Shown piece by piece: positions 39,895 through 51,288 of a stretch of 64,000 bases of DNA. Origin of the DNA: Flavobacteriaceae bacterium (GTDB lineage: Bacteria; Bacteroidota; Bacteroidia; Flavobacteriales; Flavobacteriaceae); assembly GCA_018608765.1 (NCBI GenBank), contig JABAYY010000097.1:1-64000 (forward strand), read 5' to 3'. Both the position numbers and the translations under genes were made by a program. Each line of letters opens with the position of its first letter. Positions within the stretch are counted from its first letter, which is position 1. The notes under the pieces are model-generated. The model made no database searches, had not been told where the DNA came from, and was given only the letters and a program-made list of their open reading frames with translations.

Positions 39895-40936
39895 CCATCC
39901 AATTCAATTCGTCAGGGAGAGTTCCAATTCGAACTCCATTGATGGTATCCAAAACCAATTGCCCCACAGGACTTGTATCCGACACATGAATCAGCGACTC
40001 TTTGTATCCAATCTCTTGAATCATTGCAATACCTACGGCAGTACCGGTTCCAAAGGCTTCTTCTAATTGCCCATTATTTGAGGCTTCTATAACCTCATCA
40101 ATAGTGATCGGACGTTCTTCCACCTCATACCCTTTATGACGTAAAAATTCAATGACACTCATACGGGTAATCCCTGCTAAAATTGAGCCATCTAAGGAGG
40201 GGGTAACAAAGGCACCATTAATTTTAAAAAAGATATTCATAGTACCAACTTCTTGAATGTATTTAAACTCATTAGCATCTAACCAAAGTACTTGGTCGAA
40301 TCCTTTGGATTTAGCAATTTCAGTTGGAAGCACTGCAGCTGCGTAATTTCCTGCGGCTTTAGCTTCTCCTGTACCTCCGTGTGCAGCACGAATAAACGTG
40401 GTTTCTGCATACAAACGAACTCGGTTGGTATAGATTGGTTTTGACGGTGAAGCCATTACAATAAATTTATAAGAATTTGCGGCACGCATTCCAATAAATG
40501 CTTCATCAGCAAACATAAAAGGACGCAGATATAAGGCGCTTCCTTCATGAGGAGGAATCCACTTTTGATCCAAATGCACGAGTTGTTTCAATGCATCTAC
40601 AAACAGTGTTTCAGAAAACTCAGGCATTCCCAAACGGCGGGCACTAAAATTCAGACGTTCGGCATTTTTTTCGGGACGAAATAATAAAGGGGTCCCTGAA
40701 GCACCGAGTGTTGCTTTCATTCCTTCAAATAAGGCTTGTCCATAATGCAAGGCCATACAAGCTGGATGCATTGGAATTGCCTCCATTGGCGTTATTCTAG
40801 GGTTTTTCCATTGTCCATCTTCATAATCACACACAAACATATGGTCTGTAAACGTTCGCCCTAGGGCAATATTATCAAAATCGAGTGTATCGACTTTGGA
40901 CTCCTTAACTGTGGTGATTGAAATTGAATTTGACAT
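39878..40936 (-). CDS. ilvE: Branched-chain amino acid aminotransferase
   Basis: 'YGQALFEGMKATLGASG', 'AAGNYAAAVLPTEIAKSKGFDQVLWLDANEFKYIQEVGTMNIFFKING'. Confidence 0.95.
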   Translation of the reverse strand: MSNSISITTVKESKVDTLDFDNIALGRTFTDHMFVCDYEDGQWKNPRITPMEAIPMHPACMALHYGQALFEGMKATLGASGTPLLFRPEKNAERLNFSARRLGMPEFSETLFVDALKQLVHLDQKWIPPHEGSALYLRPFMFADEAFIGMRAANSYKFIVMASPSKPIYTNRVRLYAETTFIRAAHGGTGEAKAAGNYAAAVLPTEIAKSKGFDQVLWLDANEFKYIQEVGTMNIFFKINGAFVTPSLDGSILAGITRMSVIEFLRHKGYEVEERPITIDEVIEASNNGQLEEAFGTGTAVGIAMIQEIGYKESLIHVSDTSPVGQLVLDTINGVRIGTLPDELNWMVNVEA

Positions 40937-40974
40937 TGATTTAATGTATTTTAAGATGAGCTTAAACTATGAAC

Positions 40975-41727
40975 TTATGTATACTTTTGTAATTGTGTTT
41001 TTGTAAAATCACTTAACACCAAACGACCACTAATAGAGGCACGTTCTTGCAATAATTTATCCCAATGCTCGGTGCCTTCCCAAAAGGTTTTTTTTAATTT
41101 CTGAAGGGCCTCAGGGTTGTATTCGCAAAGGAGTTCGGCGAGCAATTTTACTTCTGTATCTAAGACTTCTTTTGAAGCACAAACTTTCATGAACAATCCT
41201 TTTTCTTGCGCCCATTGTGCCGAGAAAAATGTAGAAGACTCCAAAGTTAATTGAGACATCGCACTTAAGCCAATTTTACGAGTTACGGCAGGCTCAATTA
41301 CAAAAGGACCTATCCCAATTGTGAGTTCACTTAGTTTTATTTCTGAATGAGTCGTTGCCAAACAATAATCGGTCGCTGCTGCCAAACCAACGCCTCCTCC
41401 AACTGCTTTTCCTTGCACGCTACCAATGGTGATTTTAGGACAGTTACGGAGGGCGTTTATGACGTTAGCGAAACCTTCAAAAAATGCTGCTCCTTGCTGT
41501 GGATTTGAAATTGCCACCAGTTCATCAAAACTAGCCCCTGCACAAAACGTACGGTCACCACCACTTTTAAGAACAATAACTGCAACAGATGGATCTGCAC
41601 CAGCAGTTCCAATTAATTCCGTAAGCCTTGCTAACATTTCTGAGGGCAGAGCATTGTGAGGCGAGTTATAAAATTCAATATAACCGACTTTATTTTCGAC
41701 ATTTAAGTGAACGTAAGAACTTGACAT
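40975..41727 (-). CDS. Enoyl-CoA hydratase/isomerase family protein
   Basis: Crotonase fold 'TFCAGASFDEL', 'ITIGSVQGKAVGGGVGLAAATDYCLATTHSEIKLSELTIGIGP'. Confidence 0.9.
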   Translation of the reverse strand: MSSSYVHLNVENKVGYIEFYNSPHNALPSEMLARLTELIGTAGADPSVAVIVLKSGGDRTFCAGASFDELVAISNPQQGAAFFEGFANVINALRNCPKITIGSVQGKAVGGGVGLAAATDYCLATTHSEIKLSELTIGIGPFVIEPAVTRKIGLSAMSQLTLESSTFFSAQWAQEKGLFMKVCASKEVLDTEVKLLAELLCEYNPEALQKLKKTFWEGTEHWDKLLQERASISGRLVLSDFTKTQLQKYT

Positions 41728-41782
41728 ATCGCTTGAATTTGTTTAGGCTAATATACTAGAATTTTAGGGTTTTAGCTATTAC

Positions 41783-42730
41783 CTAAAACTTCATAAACGG
41801 AAACTGAGACTCCAAGGCTTGCGCCTTCTTAGATAAGGACGACAAAAATGCAGTATGTTCTATTGACAATGGATTAAAAGGTTTGTGAGCAAAGCCTTTT
41901 TGGAGTTGATTCACTTCTTGCATTGTAGAATGTACTTGAGCGTCTATCCAGATAGATTTGAATTTGTCCCAAATATAATCGATGGCAATCTGATTCGGAT
42001 GCACCATATCTTCATTATAAAAACGATAATCTCTAAGCTCGTCCATTAACAACTCATAGGAAGGAAAATAGCGTGTGTTTTCGGTTGTATTTATTTCCGT
42101 ATGAAGTGCCGCCATAATATGGGCTTTGCTTTGATTGTTTTCAACAAAACCATCTTTAAGGTGTCGAACAGGCGAAATCGAAAATATAACAATCACTTCA
42201 GGATTAAATGATTTTAGTATTGAAACAATTTCTTTAAAAGAGTCTTTAAGTTGATCGACACTTAAAATAGATTTCTCAAATTCTTTTTGCGGTTGTTTAT
42301 GACAGTTTGCCACCGTGGATTTTGTCTCAATATGTTTATAAATCCAAGCCGTTCCGAATGTTAAAATGACATGTGACGCATTTTTTAGCTGGTTTTGAGT
42401 TGATTTTAAAGCAGAATTCAAACGCTCTAAAATTTCGGGTTTAGATATCGAATTTAATCGCGAATGTGCTTGAAAACTTTGCCAACAACCGTTACTAAAA
42501 AAAACATCCTTTTCAGTGTAAGGATTGTTACAGTGCGCTCTTTTAAGTAAATCTAAAATCGCGATAGGGTGAAACAACACACCCAAGGGGTTCGTCTCGT
42601 TTTGGAATTTATAATATGAGAATTTGTCCGCTATATTTTCAGCAAAACAGGACCCTAACAATACCAATTTTGAATGGTAATTAATGGCGGGTGTTTGTTT
42701 CTCTAAAGGGAGTTGCGTTTGAAGTTTCAC
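41783..42730 (-). CDS. GSCFA domain-containing protein
   Basis: 'KLVLLGSCFAENIADKFSYYKFQNETNPLGVLFHP'. Confidence 0.9.
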   Translation of the reverse strand: MKLQTQLPLEKQTPAINYHSKLVLLGSCFAENIADKFSYYKFQNETNPLGVLFHPIAILDLLKRAHCNNPYTEKDVFFSNGCWQSFQAHSRLNSISKPEILERLNSALKSTQNQLKNASHVILTFGTAWIYKHIETKSTVANCHKQPQKEFEKSILSVDQLKDSFKEIVSILKSFNPEVIVIFSISPVRHLKDGFVENNQSKAHIMAALHTEINTTENTRYFPSYELLMDELRDYRFYNEDMVHPNQIAIDYIWDKFKSIWIDAQVHSTMQEVNQLQKGFAHKPFNPLSIEHTAFLSSLSKKAQALESQFPFMKF

Positions 42731-42739
42731 CAGCTTATA

Positions 42740-45352
42740 TTATAAGATGTAGGATTTGGCTTTTTCTAAAGCCTCTTGCAATCCTGCTGGATTCTTTCCG
42801 CCTGCAGTTGCATAAAACGGTTGTCCGCCGCCGCCGCCTTGAATATAACTTCCAAGTTCGCGTACAATGGTTCCAGCGTTTAGCCCTTTAGAAGCTACTA
42901 AGTTCTTGGACACGTAACACGACAACAAAGCTTTCCCTTGGACTTCAGCTCCAAAAAGGAGCACTGAATTATCAAACTCCTGTCCTATTTCAAAAGATAA
43001 ATCTTTGATACCTGTGGCATCTAAATCTACCAACTTAGCTAAAAACTGAACTCCGTTAATAGTTTCAATTTCTTGTTTTAAATTTCCTTTCATTGACGCT
43101 GCTTTGTCTTTTAAAAGAGCTTCAATTTGTTTTTTGAGTTTTGAATTTTCAGCTTTTAAATCACCCAGAGATTTGACAGGGTCAGTTGAGTTATTAAGAG
43201 CTAATTTTATCTGGTCAAAACGTGCATTATTTTGAACATAAAATTCTTTTGCTGCATCATTTGTAATGGCTTCTATACGACGAATCCCTGATGCTACAGC
43301 GCCTTCCGACTTGATTTTAAAATGCCAGATGTCTGCAGTATTTTTAACGTGAGTTCCTCCACATAATTCAATCGAATTTCCAAAACGAATGGTACGAACT
43401 ACATCACCATATTTTTCACCAAAAAGTGCCATCGCTCCTTCTGAAACTGCTTGTTCCATTGGTACGGCTGGTTGCTCTATTAATTCTAATTTCCCCTCAA
43501 TTCGCGCATTCACAAAACTCTCAATATCTTTTAATTGCTCTGGTGTGATTTTTGCAAAATGAGAAAAATCAAAACGCAAATATTTCGAATGTACTGCAGA
43601 GCCTTTTTGTTCTACATGTGTTCCTAAGATTTCTCTTAAAGCTTGGTGTAATAGATGGGTAGCTGTGTGGTTACATTCGGTACGGAATCGTTGATTAACG
43701 TCTACGATGGCCGTAAACGTATCCGTAAGGTTTTTAGGTAAATCCTTCGCAATATGAATAGCTACATTGTTTTCTCTTTTGGTATCAAGAATATAAACGA
43801 TATCTCCATTAGCAGATTCTAAATACCCTTTATCTCCAACCTGACCACCACTTTCTGAGTAGAATGGTGTGAGATTAAACACAAGCTGATATTGTTCTCC
43901 GTATTTTGCTGAAGTAACTTTTCTATATCTTACTAGTTTAACAGATGTTTTTAGCCTGTTATAGCCTACAAATTCTTGCACATCGTCTTCCATGAGAACA
44001 GTCCAATCTTCCGTAGAGACTTCACTCGCAGCTCTAGAGCGGGTTTTTTGTTTTTGGAGTTCTTGTTCAAAACCAACCGTATCTAAAGTCATGTTTTTTT
44101 CACTCAAAATCAGTGCAGTTAAATCTACAGGAAAGCCATAAGTATCGTATAATTCAAAGGCTTTATCGCCAGAAACATGCATACCTTTTGTTGTTTCTAT
44201 AATACGGTCTAACAACACCAATCCTTGATCGAGGGTTCTTAAAAAAGAGGCTTCCTCCTCTTTAATCACATTTTGAATTAATTGTTTTTGTGCCAGAAGT
44301 TCCGGGAATACAGCTCCCATTTGTTTGGTCAATATAGATACCAAACGGTACATAAATGGTTGTTTTAAATCCAAAAATGTAAATCCATAACGAACAGCAC
44401 GTCGCAAGATTCTACGAATCACATACCCTGCCCCTGTGTTGCTTGGTAATTGACCATCAGAAATTGAAAATGCAACGGCTCTTACATGGTCGGAAATCAC
44501 ACGAATCGCAATATCTTGTTTTAGTTGCTCCCCATAATCCTTACCTGAAATAGTTTCAATTTCTCGAATGATCGGAGTGAAAACATCGGTGTCATAATTG
44601 GAGGTTACATTTTGAAGCACCATACACAGGCGTTCAAATCCCATACCTGTATCAATATGTTTGTTTGGCAATGGTTCTAAACTCCCGTTTGCTTTACGGT
44701 TAAATTCCATAAAAACCAAGTTCCAAATTTCTACGACTTGGGGATGATCTTTATTAATCAGTTCTTGACCAGGAACTTTATCTTTATCTTCTTTAGATCG
44801 AATGTCTACATGGATTTCGCTACAAGGTCCACAAGGTCCTTGCTCTCCCATTTCCCAAAAATTATCATTTTTATTTCCCATCAAAATCCGGTCTTCAGGG
44901 ATCAAGGCTTTCCATAAATCATAGGCTTCTGAATCCATAGAAGTACCATCGTCTTTACTCCCTTCAAATACGGTCACATATAGAATTTCTTTGTCTATTT
45001 TATATACCTCCGTTAATAATTCCCACGCCCATTCAATGGCTTCTTTTTTGAAATAATCTCCAAAACTCCAGTTTCCTAACATCTCAAAAAGCGTATGGTG
45101 GTAGGTGTCATACCCAACTTCTTCCAAATCGTTGTGTTTTCCTGAAACTCTTAGACATTTTTGAGTGTCGGTAATTCGGTTCTTTGGCGGGGTGCCTTGA
45201 CCGAGAAAAAAGGCTTTGAAAGGTGCCATTCCCGAATTGACAAACAACAGAGAAGGATCGTCCTTGACAACCATAGGTGCGGATTGTAAAACTTGGTGTT
45301 TTTTGGATTCAAAAAAGGCTAAAAATTGAGATCTTATATCTTGAGATTTCAT
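42740..45352 (-). CDS. alaS: Alanine--tRNA ligase
   Basis: '[41 protein letters not shown]', '[16 protein letters not shown]', '[14 protein letters not shown]', C-terminal '[14 protein letters not shown]'. Confidence 0.98.
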   Translation of the reverse strand: MKSQDIRSQFLAFFESKKHQVLQSAPMVVKDDPSLLFVNSGMAPFKAFFLGQGTPPKNRITDTQKCLRVSGKHNDLEEVGYDTYHHTLFEMLGNWSFGDYFKKEAIEWAWELLTEVYKIDKEILYVTVFEGSKDDGTSMDSEAYDLWKALIPEDRILMGNKNDNFWEMGEQGPCGPCSEIHVDIRSKEDKDKVPGQELINKDHPQVVEIWNLVFMEFNRKANGSLEPLPNKHIDTGMGFERLCMVLQNVTSNYDTDVFTPIIREIETISGKDYGEQLKQDIAIRVISDHVRAVAFSISDGQLPSNTGAGYVIRRILRRAVRYGFTFLDLKQPFMYRLVSILTKQMGAVFPELLAQKQLIQNVIKEEEASFLRTLDQGLVLLDRIIETTKGMHVSGDKAFELYDTYGFPVDLTALILSEKNMTLDTVGFEQELQKQKTRSRAASEVSTEDWTVLMEDDVQEFVGYNRLKTSVKLVRYRKVTSAKYGEQYQLVFNLTPFYSESGGQVGDKGYLESANGDIVYILDTKRENNVAIHIAKDLPKNLTDTFTAIVDVNQRFRTECNHTATHLLHQALREILGTHVEQKGSAVHSKYLRFDFSHFAKITPEQLKDIESFVNARIEGKLELIEQPAVPMEQAVSEGAMALFGEKYGDVVRTIRFGNSIELCGGTHVKNTADIWHFKIKSEGAVASGIRRIEAITNDAAKEFYVQNNARFDQIKLALNNSTDPVKSLGDLKAENSKLKKQIEALLKDKAASMKGNLKQEIETINGVQFLAKLVDLDATGIKDLSFEIGQEFDNSVLLFGAEVQGKALLSCYVSKNLVASKGLNAGTIVRELGSYIQGGGGGQPFYATAGGKNPAGLQEALEKAKSYIL

Positions 45353-45404
45353 GTAAAAATGTTAAGCTTAGTGTAATAATTTGTTTTTAATTCGAAACAA
45401 TTTA

Positions 45405-45412
45405 TATATTTG
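45405..45412 (+). promoter_or_regulatory. -7 type box TATATTTG upstream of the M23 peptidase gene
   Basis: Matches TAnnTTTG; TTTG at 45380-45383 about 21 nt upstream. Confidence 0.5.
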
Positions 45413-45476
45413 TTCAAAAGGTCCTCTTTATTTATCAGAGAATCTATCATCCAACAAAAATAGAACTTTTTAGGCA

Positions 45477-46448
45477 ATGTCTAATGTAAAATATTACTAC
45501 GATCCCGAAACGCTTACCTATCGTCAGATAATTCGCAAAAAGAGAACCACTTTTAAGCGTACATTGGTGTTCTTATTGGCGGCGAGTATTGTAGGATTTT
45601 TATTTGTTTTGGTTGGGGGTCAATATTTTGAATCTCCAAGGGAAAAAGCACTAAATCGTGAGCTGCAAAACCTAGATCTTCACTTCAATCTTCTGAACAA
45701 AAAAATGGAAGAAGTAGAAGCTGTACTCACAAATATTGAAGATCGGGATAATGCTATTTATCGTCTTTATTTTGAGGCCAATCCTATTCCAGAAGCCCAA
45801 CGTAAACAAGGGCTGGGTGGTGTCAACCGCTACCAAAAATACGATGGCTTTAATAATTCGGAGTTAATCATTGATGCAAACAAACGAATTGACATTCTTC
45901 AAAAACGTATTATAGTCCAGTCTAAATCTCTTGATGAGATTACAGATCTAGCTAAGGATAAAGAGAGTTTTTTAGCAAAAATACCCGCAATTCAACCCAT
46001 CAAAAACGAGGATTTGACTCGTATGGCGTCAGGCTATGGGTATCGAAGTGATCCTTTTACAAAGGTTCGTAAATTTCATTATGGAATGGATTTTACAGCC
46101 CCCCGCGGCACACCAGTCTATGCGACAGGTGATGGCGTGATTAAACGTGCAGATGGCCGTTCCTCAGGATATGGACGTCACATCCGAATTGATCATGGTT
46201 ATGGCTATGTAAGTTTGTATGCTCACCTTTATAAATACAATGTCAAAAGAGGTCAGAAAGTGAAACGAGGGGATCTTATTGGCTATGTAGGAAGTACAGG
46301 ACGCTCCCAAGCACCGCATCTACATTACGAAGTTTTTAAAGATAAGAAACGTATTAACCCTGTTAATTTTTATTATGGCAATCTAAGTCCAGAGGAATTT
46401 AATACGTTGTTAGCTATTGCATCGCTTGAAAATCAATCTTTAGATTAA
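45477..46448 (+). CDS. M23 family metallopeptidase (LytM domain) with N-terminal TM and coiled coil
   Basis: 'GYRSDPFTKVRKFHYGMDFTAPRGTPVYATGDGVI', 'APHLHYEVFKDKKRINPVNFYYG'. Confidence 0.95.
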   Translation: MSNVKYYYDPETLTYRQIIRKKRTTFKRTLVFLLAASIVGFLFVLVGGQYFESPREKALNRELQNLDLHFNLLNKKMEEVEAVLTNIEDRDNAIYRLYFEANPIPEAQRKQGLGGVNRYQKYDGFNNSELIIDANKRIDILQKRIIVQSKSLDEITDLAKDKESFLAKIPAIQPIKNEDLTRMASGYGYRSDPFTKVRKFHYGMDFTAPRGTPVYATGDGVIKRADGRSSGYGRHIRIDHGYGYVSLYAHLYKYNVKRGQKVKRGDLIGYVGSTGRSQAPHLHYEVFKDKKRINPVNFYYGNLSPEEFNTLLAIASLENQSLD

Positions 46449-46777
46449 TGCATTTAGAACTTCCTACAAAACGTTACTACAGTATTGGAGAAATCGCAAA
46501 AGCCTTTGATGTTAATGCCTCTTTGATTCGCTTTTGGGATAAAGAGTTTAAAGCTCTTAACCCTAAAAAAAACGCGAAAGGCAACCGTCGTTTTACGCCA
46601 GAGGACGTTCAAAATTTTAAGTTGATATATAACTTGGTTAAAGAACGTGGTTACACCCTTGAGGGTGCCAAAACGTATTTAAAAGAACAAGACCAAAAGT
46701 CACTTGATAACTTTGAAATCATCACAAAACTAGAACGGGTTAAAAATGAATTAATAAAAATTAAGAATCAACTATAA
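46448..46777 (+). CDS. MerR family transcriptional regulator
   Basis: 'RYYSIGEIAKAFDVNASLIRFWDKEFKALNPKKNAKGNRRFTPEDVQNFKLIYNLVKERGYTLEGAKTYL'. Confidence 0.93.
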   Translation: MHLELPTKRYYSIGEIAKAFDVNASLIRFWDKEFKALNPKKNAKGNRRFTPEDVQNFKLIYNLVKERGYTLEGAKTYLKEQDQKSLDNFEIITKLERVKNELIKIKNQL

Positions 46778-46789
46778 AATCTAATTGTT

Positions 46790-47389
46790 ATGAAAAAATC
46801 GTTCCTACCTTTAATTATTATCGCTTTAGTTCTGTTTGGAATTTATAACTGGGCGGTTGGGTTTAATAATACTGCTATTGAGTATGAAGCAAATGCAAAA
46901 ACGGCATGGTCTAATGTAGAGAGCTCGTACCAGCGACGAGTGGATCTTATTGGAAACCTTGTCAAAACAGTTGAAGGTGCTGCTGATTTTGAGAGAAACA
47001 CCCTTACAGAAGTTATAGAGGCACGAGCAAAAGCAACCTCAACTACAATAGATCCCACTAACATTACACCCGAAAATTTAGCCGCTTTTCAACAGGCGCA
47101 AAGCGGTCTTAGCAGTGCGTTGTCTAAACTTTTAGTCACTGTCGAGCGCTATCCTGATTTAAAAGCAAATCAAAACTTCCTGGATTTACAAAATCAGTTG
47201 GAGGGAACGGAAAATAGAATTAATGTAGCTAGGAACCGTTTTAATGAATCCGTAAATACTTATGATATTTTTACTAAAAAATTCCCTAATTCCGTTTTAT
47301 CAGGTTGGTTTGGATTTGATGAAATGACACGATACAAGGCAAATGCTGGTTCTGAAAATGCTCCAGAAATTGATTTCGATTTTAACTAA
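46790..47389 (+). CDS. lemA: LemA family protein
   Basis: 'AWSNVESSYQRRVDLIGNLVKTVEGAADFERNTLTEVIEARAKA', 'RNRFNESVNTYDIFTKKFPNSVLSGWFGF'. Confidence 0.95.
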   Translation: MKKSFLPLIIIALVLFGIYNWAVGFNNTAIEYEANAKTAWSNVESSYQRRVDLIGNLVKTVEGAADFERNTLTEVIEARAKATSTTIDPTNITPENLAAFQQAQSGLSSALSKLLVTVERYPDLKANQNFLDLQNQLEGTENRINVARNRFNESVNTYDIFTKKFPNSVLSGWFGFDEMTRYKANAGSENAPEIDFDFN

Positions 47390-47835
47390 TGGTAGTTCTT
47401 GAAAACTTTTTGAGTACTGAAGAAGAAAACGAAATTGTTGAAGCCATTCGGCAAGCAGAACAAAATACGTCTGGGGAAATTCGTGTACACATAGAAAACA
47501 GTAGCTCATTACCTATTGAAGAACGGGCCAAAGAGGTGTTTCATCATTTAAAAATGGATCGTACTAAACTTCAAAATGGGGTTCTTATTTATATTGCGGT
47601 TTCCAATCATCAATTTGGAATTTTTGGCGATAAGGGCATTGACACAAAAGTAAATTCAACATTTTGGAATGACACCCGAGACGTGATGCGGAACTTATTC
47701 AAAAAAGGGGAATTCAAAGACGGGATTATACAAGGGATTCAAACGGCTAGTAAAGCACTTGAAAGTCATTTTCCTTGGGAATCAAACGACACCAACGAAT
47801 TATCAGATTCAATTTCAAAAGGGTCTATTTTATGA
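47389..47835 (+). CDS. TPM domain-containing protein
   Basis: 'SGEIRVHIENSSSLPIEERAKEVFHHLKMDRTKLQNGVLIYIAVSNHQFGIFGDKGID'. Confidence 0.9.
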   Translation: MVVLENFLSTEEENEIVEAIRQAEQNTSGEIRVHIENSSSLPIEERAKEVFHHLKMDRTKLQNGVLIYIAVSNHQFGIFGDKGIDTKVNSTFWNDTRDVMRNLFKKGEFKDGIIQGIQTASKALESHFPWESNDTNELSDSISKGSIL

Positions 47836-48623
47836 GGACACGATTTCAAAATAGCAGATTGCTAGCTGTCTTACTACTTCTATTTATTTCCGTTGTAGCT
47901 AATGCACAATACAACATCCCGGTGAAGCCTGCAGTTCAAACGAGCGTTTACGATTATAGCAACCTTTTAAATCCGCAAGAAGCTTCTAATTTAGAGCAAA
48001 AACTCATTCGGTATTCCGATAGCACATCGACACAAATTGTGGTAGCGATTATAAATTCTACGGAAGGAGAATACATTAACTACCTTGCTACCAATTGGGC
48101 ACAAGAATGGGGTGTTGGAACTGCAAAAAAAGATAATGGAATTTTTATTCTGTTAGCGAAAAATGATCGAAAAATAAATATCAGCACTGGGTATGGCGTA
48201 GAGCATTTGCTAACTGATAAAATATGCAGTCGAATTATCCAAGAATCCATTATCCCTTATTTCAAAAAGAACGATTATTCTGGTGGCTTAGAGGCTGGAA
48301 GCTTACAAGTTTTCAAAGTCTTGACAGGGGAGTTTAAAGCGGACGAAAAAACAGATAAAAAAGGGATTAAGTTTGAAACCATTTTGTTTCTAATTTTTAT
48401 CTTTTTTATTGTCGTTATAATCTTATCAAAATCTAAAAGAAATAACAATAACAGTGGAGGAAAACGTCGGACTAAAAGTCTTTTGGATACTATACTACTG
48501 AGCAGCCTAGGAAGTAGAAGTTTTGGAGGTTCTTCTAGTTCTAGTGGAGGGTTTGGTGGAGGGTTTGGTGGTGGCTTCGGCGGCGGTAGCTTTGGCGGCG
48601 GCGGTGCTTCTGGAGGTTGGTAA
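47832..48623 (+). CDS. TPM domain-containing membrane protein with Gly/Ser-rich tail (ORF opens at 47775)
   Basis: 'VYDYSNLLNPQEASNLEQKLIRYSDSTSTQIVVAIINSTEG', TM segment, tail GGSSSSSGGFGGGFGGGFGGGSFGGGGASGGW; ATGA overlap with upstream TPM gene. Confidence 0.9.
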   Translation: MRTRFQNSRLLAVLLLLFISVVANAQYNIPVKPAVQTSVYDYSNLLNPQEASNLEQKLIRYSDSTSTQIVVAIINSTEGEYINYLATNWAQEWGVGTAKKDNGIFILLAKNDRKINISTGYGVEHLLTDKICSRIIQESIIPYFKKNDYSGGLEAGSLQVFKVLTGEFKADEKTDKKGIKFETILFLIFIFFIVVIILSKSKRNNNNSGGKRRTKSLLDTILLSSLGSRSFGGSSSSSGGFGGGFGGGFGGGSFGGGGASGGW

Positions 48624-48625
48624 CC

Positions 48626-49930
48626 CTATTTTTTACGCATGTAAACCGTGATAGGTACACCCTTAAAATCGTATAATTCTCTTAGTTTATTTTCCAAAAA
48701 ACGCTTGTAAGGTTCCTTTACGTACTGTGGTAAATTACAGAAAAATGCAAATTGGGGTTGCGGTGTCGGAAGTTGCATGATGTATTTTATTTTAACAAAC
48801 TTACCTTTCAAAGCTGGGGGTGGGTAGTTTTCGATGATAGGTAATAAATCATCATTTAGAACACTTGTTTTAAGACGCTTAGATCGGTTTTTATACACTT
48901 CCAAAGCGGTTTCCATCGCTTTGTAAATACGTTGTTTTGAGAGTGCTGAGATAAACACAATTGGCACATCTGTAAAGGGCTTTATTTGTTCTCGAATGTG
49001 TGTCTCAAAGGCTTTAGTAGTTTTGGTATCTTTCTCAACTAAATCCCATTTATTCACCAAAATCACAATTCCTTTATGGTTACGTTGTGCCAACCAAAAA
49101 ATATTTTGAACTTGGCCATCAAATCCACGTTGGGCATCACATACCAACAAACAAACATCGGCATGTTCGATGGCGCGAACAGAACGCATAACAGAATAAA
49201 ATTCTAAATCTTCTTTAACTTTTGCTTTACGTCGAATTCCGGCAGTATCCACTAAATTAAACTCAAAGCCAAATCGATTGTATTTTGTATCAATTGAATC
49301 ACGAGTGGTTCCTGCAATGTCCGTCACTATGTAACGATCTTCTCCAATCAATGCATTTATAAAAGAGGATTTACCAGCATTGGGACGTCCTACGACTGCA
49401 AAACGTGGCAAAGTCACTTCTTCTACTTCTTCTACATCTGGTAAAGCTTCTACTAGGGCATCTAGCAGATCGCCTGTACCGCTTCCATTGATACTCGCAA
49501 TGGTAAAATATTCTCCTAATCCTAAGGCATAAAATTCAACCGCATCTTGCTCTCGCATTGCGTTGTCCACTTTATTGATGACTAAAAAAACTGGTTTTTT
49601 AACCTTTCTAAGCAATTTTGCAACATCTTCATCCATTCCTGTAACGCCTGATTCTACATCAACCATAAATATAATGGCATCTGCTTCTTCAATCGCCAAC
49701 TCAACTTGTTTGTCGATTTCGGCTTCGAACACATCGTCACTTCCAAGAACATATCCTCCTGTATCAATTAACGAAAATTCTTTACCGTTCCAATCACTCT
49801 TGCCATAGTGACGATCACGAGTTACGCCACTCACAGCATCTACAATGGCTTCTCGCCTTTGAATCAACCGATTAAAAAAGGTAGATTTTCCTACATTTGG
49901 ACGTCCTACTATCGCTACAATATTGCTCAT
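48626..49930 (-). CDS. der: Ribosome biogenesis GTPase Der (EngA; ORF opens at 49951)
   Basis: Two G domains: '[15 protein letters not shown]' and '[15 protein letters not shown]'; KH-like C-terminus. Confidence 0.97.
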   Translation of the reverse strand: MSNIVAIVGRPNVGKSTFFNRLIQRREAIVDAVSGVTRDRHYGKSDWNGKEFSLIDTGGYVLGSDDVFEAEIDKQVELAIEEADAIIFMVDVESGVTGMDEDVAKLLRKVKKPVFLVINKVDNAMREQDAVEFYALGLGEYFTIASINGSGTGDLLDALVEALPDVEEVEEVTLPRFAVVGRPNAGKSSFINALIGEDRYIVTDIAGTTRDSIDTKYNRFGFEFNLVDTAGIRRKAKVKEDLEFYSVMRSVRAIEHADVCLLVCDAQRGFDGQVQNIFWLAQRNHKGIVILVNKWDLVEKDTKTTKAFETHIREQIKPFTDVPIVFISALSKQRIYKAMETALEVYKNRSKRLKTSVLNDDLLPIIENYPPPALKGKFVKIKYIMQLPTPQPQFAFFCNLPQYVKEPYKRFLENKLRELYDFKGVPITVYMRKK

Positions 49931-50048
49931 ATGCTTATAAAATTGCTGCAAAAATAGGAAATATCCTTTTGGTAAGCTCTTTTTTATGGAAGTTTAAAAA
50001 TATATAAATACAAATCAATATCTTTAGGAACCCCTAAAATCGATTAAA

Positions 50049-50465
50049 ATGCAAATTAGTAACGAAATTGTCTTAAGACCGCGCTTTTCTCAAGCGCTAG
50101 ACATCAACCAAAACAAAGTTTTAGAACTATTTGAAAATGCTAAAAATAGTCAAAACGCTATCAAAATAAATATCCTAGATAGCCATGTGTTTTTGAAAAT
50201 TCCCATAGCGCACCAGCATTTTTGGTCACCCCAGCTCAATTTAGAAGTTTTAAAAACAAACCAAGCATCCTGCACCATTAAAGGATTATTTGGACCCAGC
50301 CCAACGGTTTGGACGCTTTTTATGTTTTTTCATTTTATGACAGCTAGTTTATTTTTGGGGTTTGGAATTTGGACTTATACTAACTGGTCTTTAGATACTG
50401 AATTTACTCGCCCACTGGTCTTAATGTTTAAAATGATGTATGGTATTGAAATGGCTTTGAATTAA
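50049..50465 (+). CDS. Hypothetical protein with C-terminal hydrophobic segment
   Basis: Intact ORF between housekeeping genes; no family recognised. Confidence 0.55.
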   Translation: MQISNEIVLRPRFSQALDINQNKVLELFENAKNSQNAIKINILDSHVFLKIPIAHQHFWSPQLNLEVLKTNQASCTIKGLFGPSPTVWTLFMFFHFMTASLFLGFGIWTYTNWSLDTEFTRPLVLMFKMMYGIEMALN

Positions 50466-50607
50466 AAAAAATACTTCATCTAGCACTCTTGCTAAAACTC
50501 TAACTTTAATTAGTGTCGCCAGCAATTGAAATTTTATTATTAAATTAGTTCCTTTAATATAGCTTCACTCTTTGTGCAAGAATAATAGCTTTGATATAGA
50601 AAACGAA

Positions 50608-51231
50608 ATGAGCATAGAAAAAGCATATAATATTTGGGCAAATCAATATGACACAAATAAAAATCTGACAAGAGATTTAGATAAACGAAGTACTATAGAA
50701 ACCTTAAGTAAATATAAATTTGAGACTGTCTTGGAATTGGGTTGTGGCACAGGAAAAAATACAAAATGGTTGCTAGAAAAAGCAACGCACATAATTGGAT
50801 TGGATTTTTCTCAAGAGATGCTAAACAAAGCGAAAGAAAAAATATTTGATGAACGTGTCACGTTCAAAAAAGCAGATCTTAATGAAAATTGGGACGTTGA
50901 CACTGATTCTTTGGAACTAGTAAGCTGTAGTTTAACCCTTGAACATATAAAAAACTTGAATCATATTTTCTATCAAGCTAGTTTAAAACTTAAAGAAGAT
51001 GGTTTATTTTTTATCAGTGAATTACACCCATTCAAACAATACTCAGGAAGCAAAGCCAGATATGAGACTGAAAATGGCACAGAGGAATTAGAAGTTTATA
51101 TTCATCATATTTCGGAATACATTGAAAATGCTAAAACCAACGGCATGGAGCTAGTGGAATTAAAAGAATGGTTTGATGAAGGTGTTGAAAATGAAATACC
51201 AAGATTGATTTCTTTTGTGTTCAAAAAATAA
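50608..51231 (+). CDS. Class I SAM-dependent methyltransferase (ORF opens at 50572)
   Basis: 'VLELGCGTGKNTKWLLEKATHIIGLDFSQEMLNKAKEK'. Confidence 0.88.
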   Translation: MSIEKAYNIWANQYDTNKNLTRDLDKRSTIETLSKYKFETVLELGCGTGKNTKWLLEKATHIIGLDFSQEMLNKAKEKIFDERVTFKKADLNENWDVDTDSLELVSCSLTLEHIKNLNHIFYQASLKLKEDGLFFISELHPFKQYSGSKARYETENGTEELEVYIHHISEYIENAKTNGMELVELKEWFDEGVENEIPRLISFVFKK

Positions 51232-51288
51232 ACACCCATAATCTATTCCACGACATACTCTACTTCGCTATTCAAAAAAATTGAATCT

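Noticed and set aside
48520-48620. Short tandem repeats as possible CRISPR or regulatory array
   Set aside because: They encode the Gly-rich tail (GGFGGG) of a TPM protein; no spacers or palindromic repeats.
50608-51231. SAM methyltransferase as part of a restriction-modification or defence system
   Set aside because: Small-molecule type methyltransferase motif (LELGCGTG) with no DNA-methylase NPPY/DPPY motif and no nuclease or helicase neighbour.
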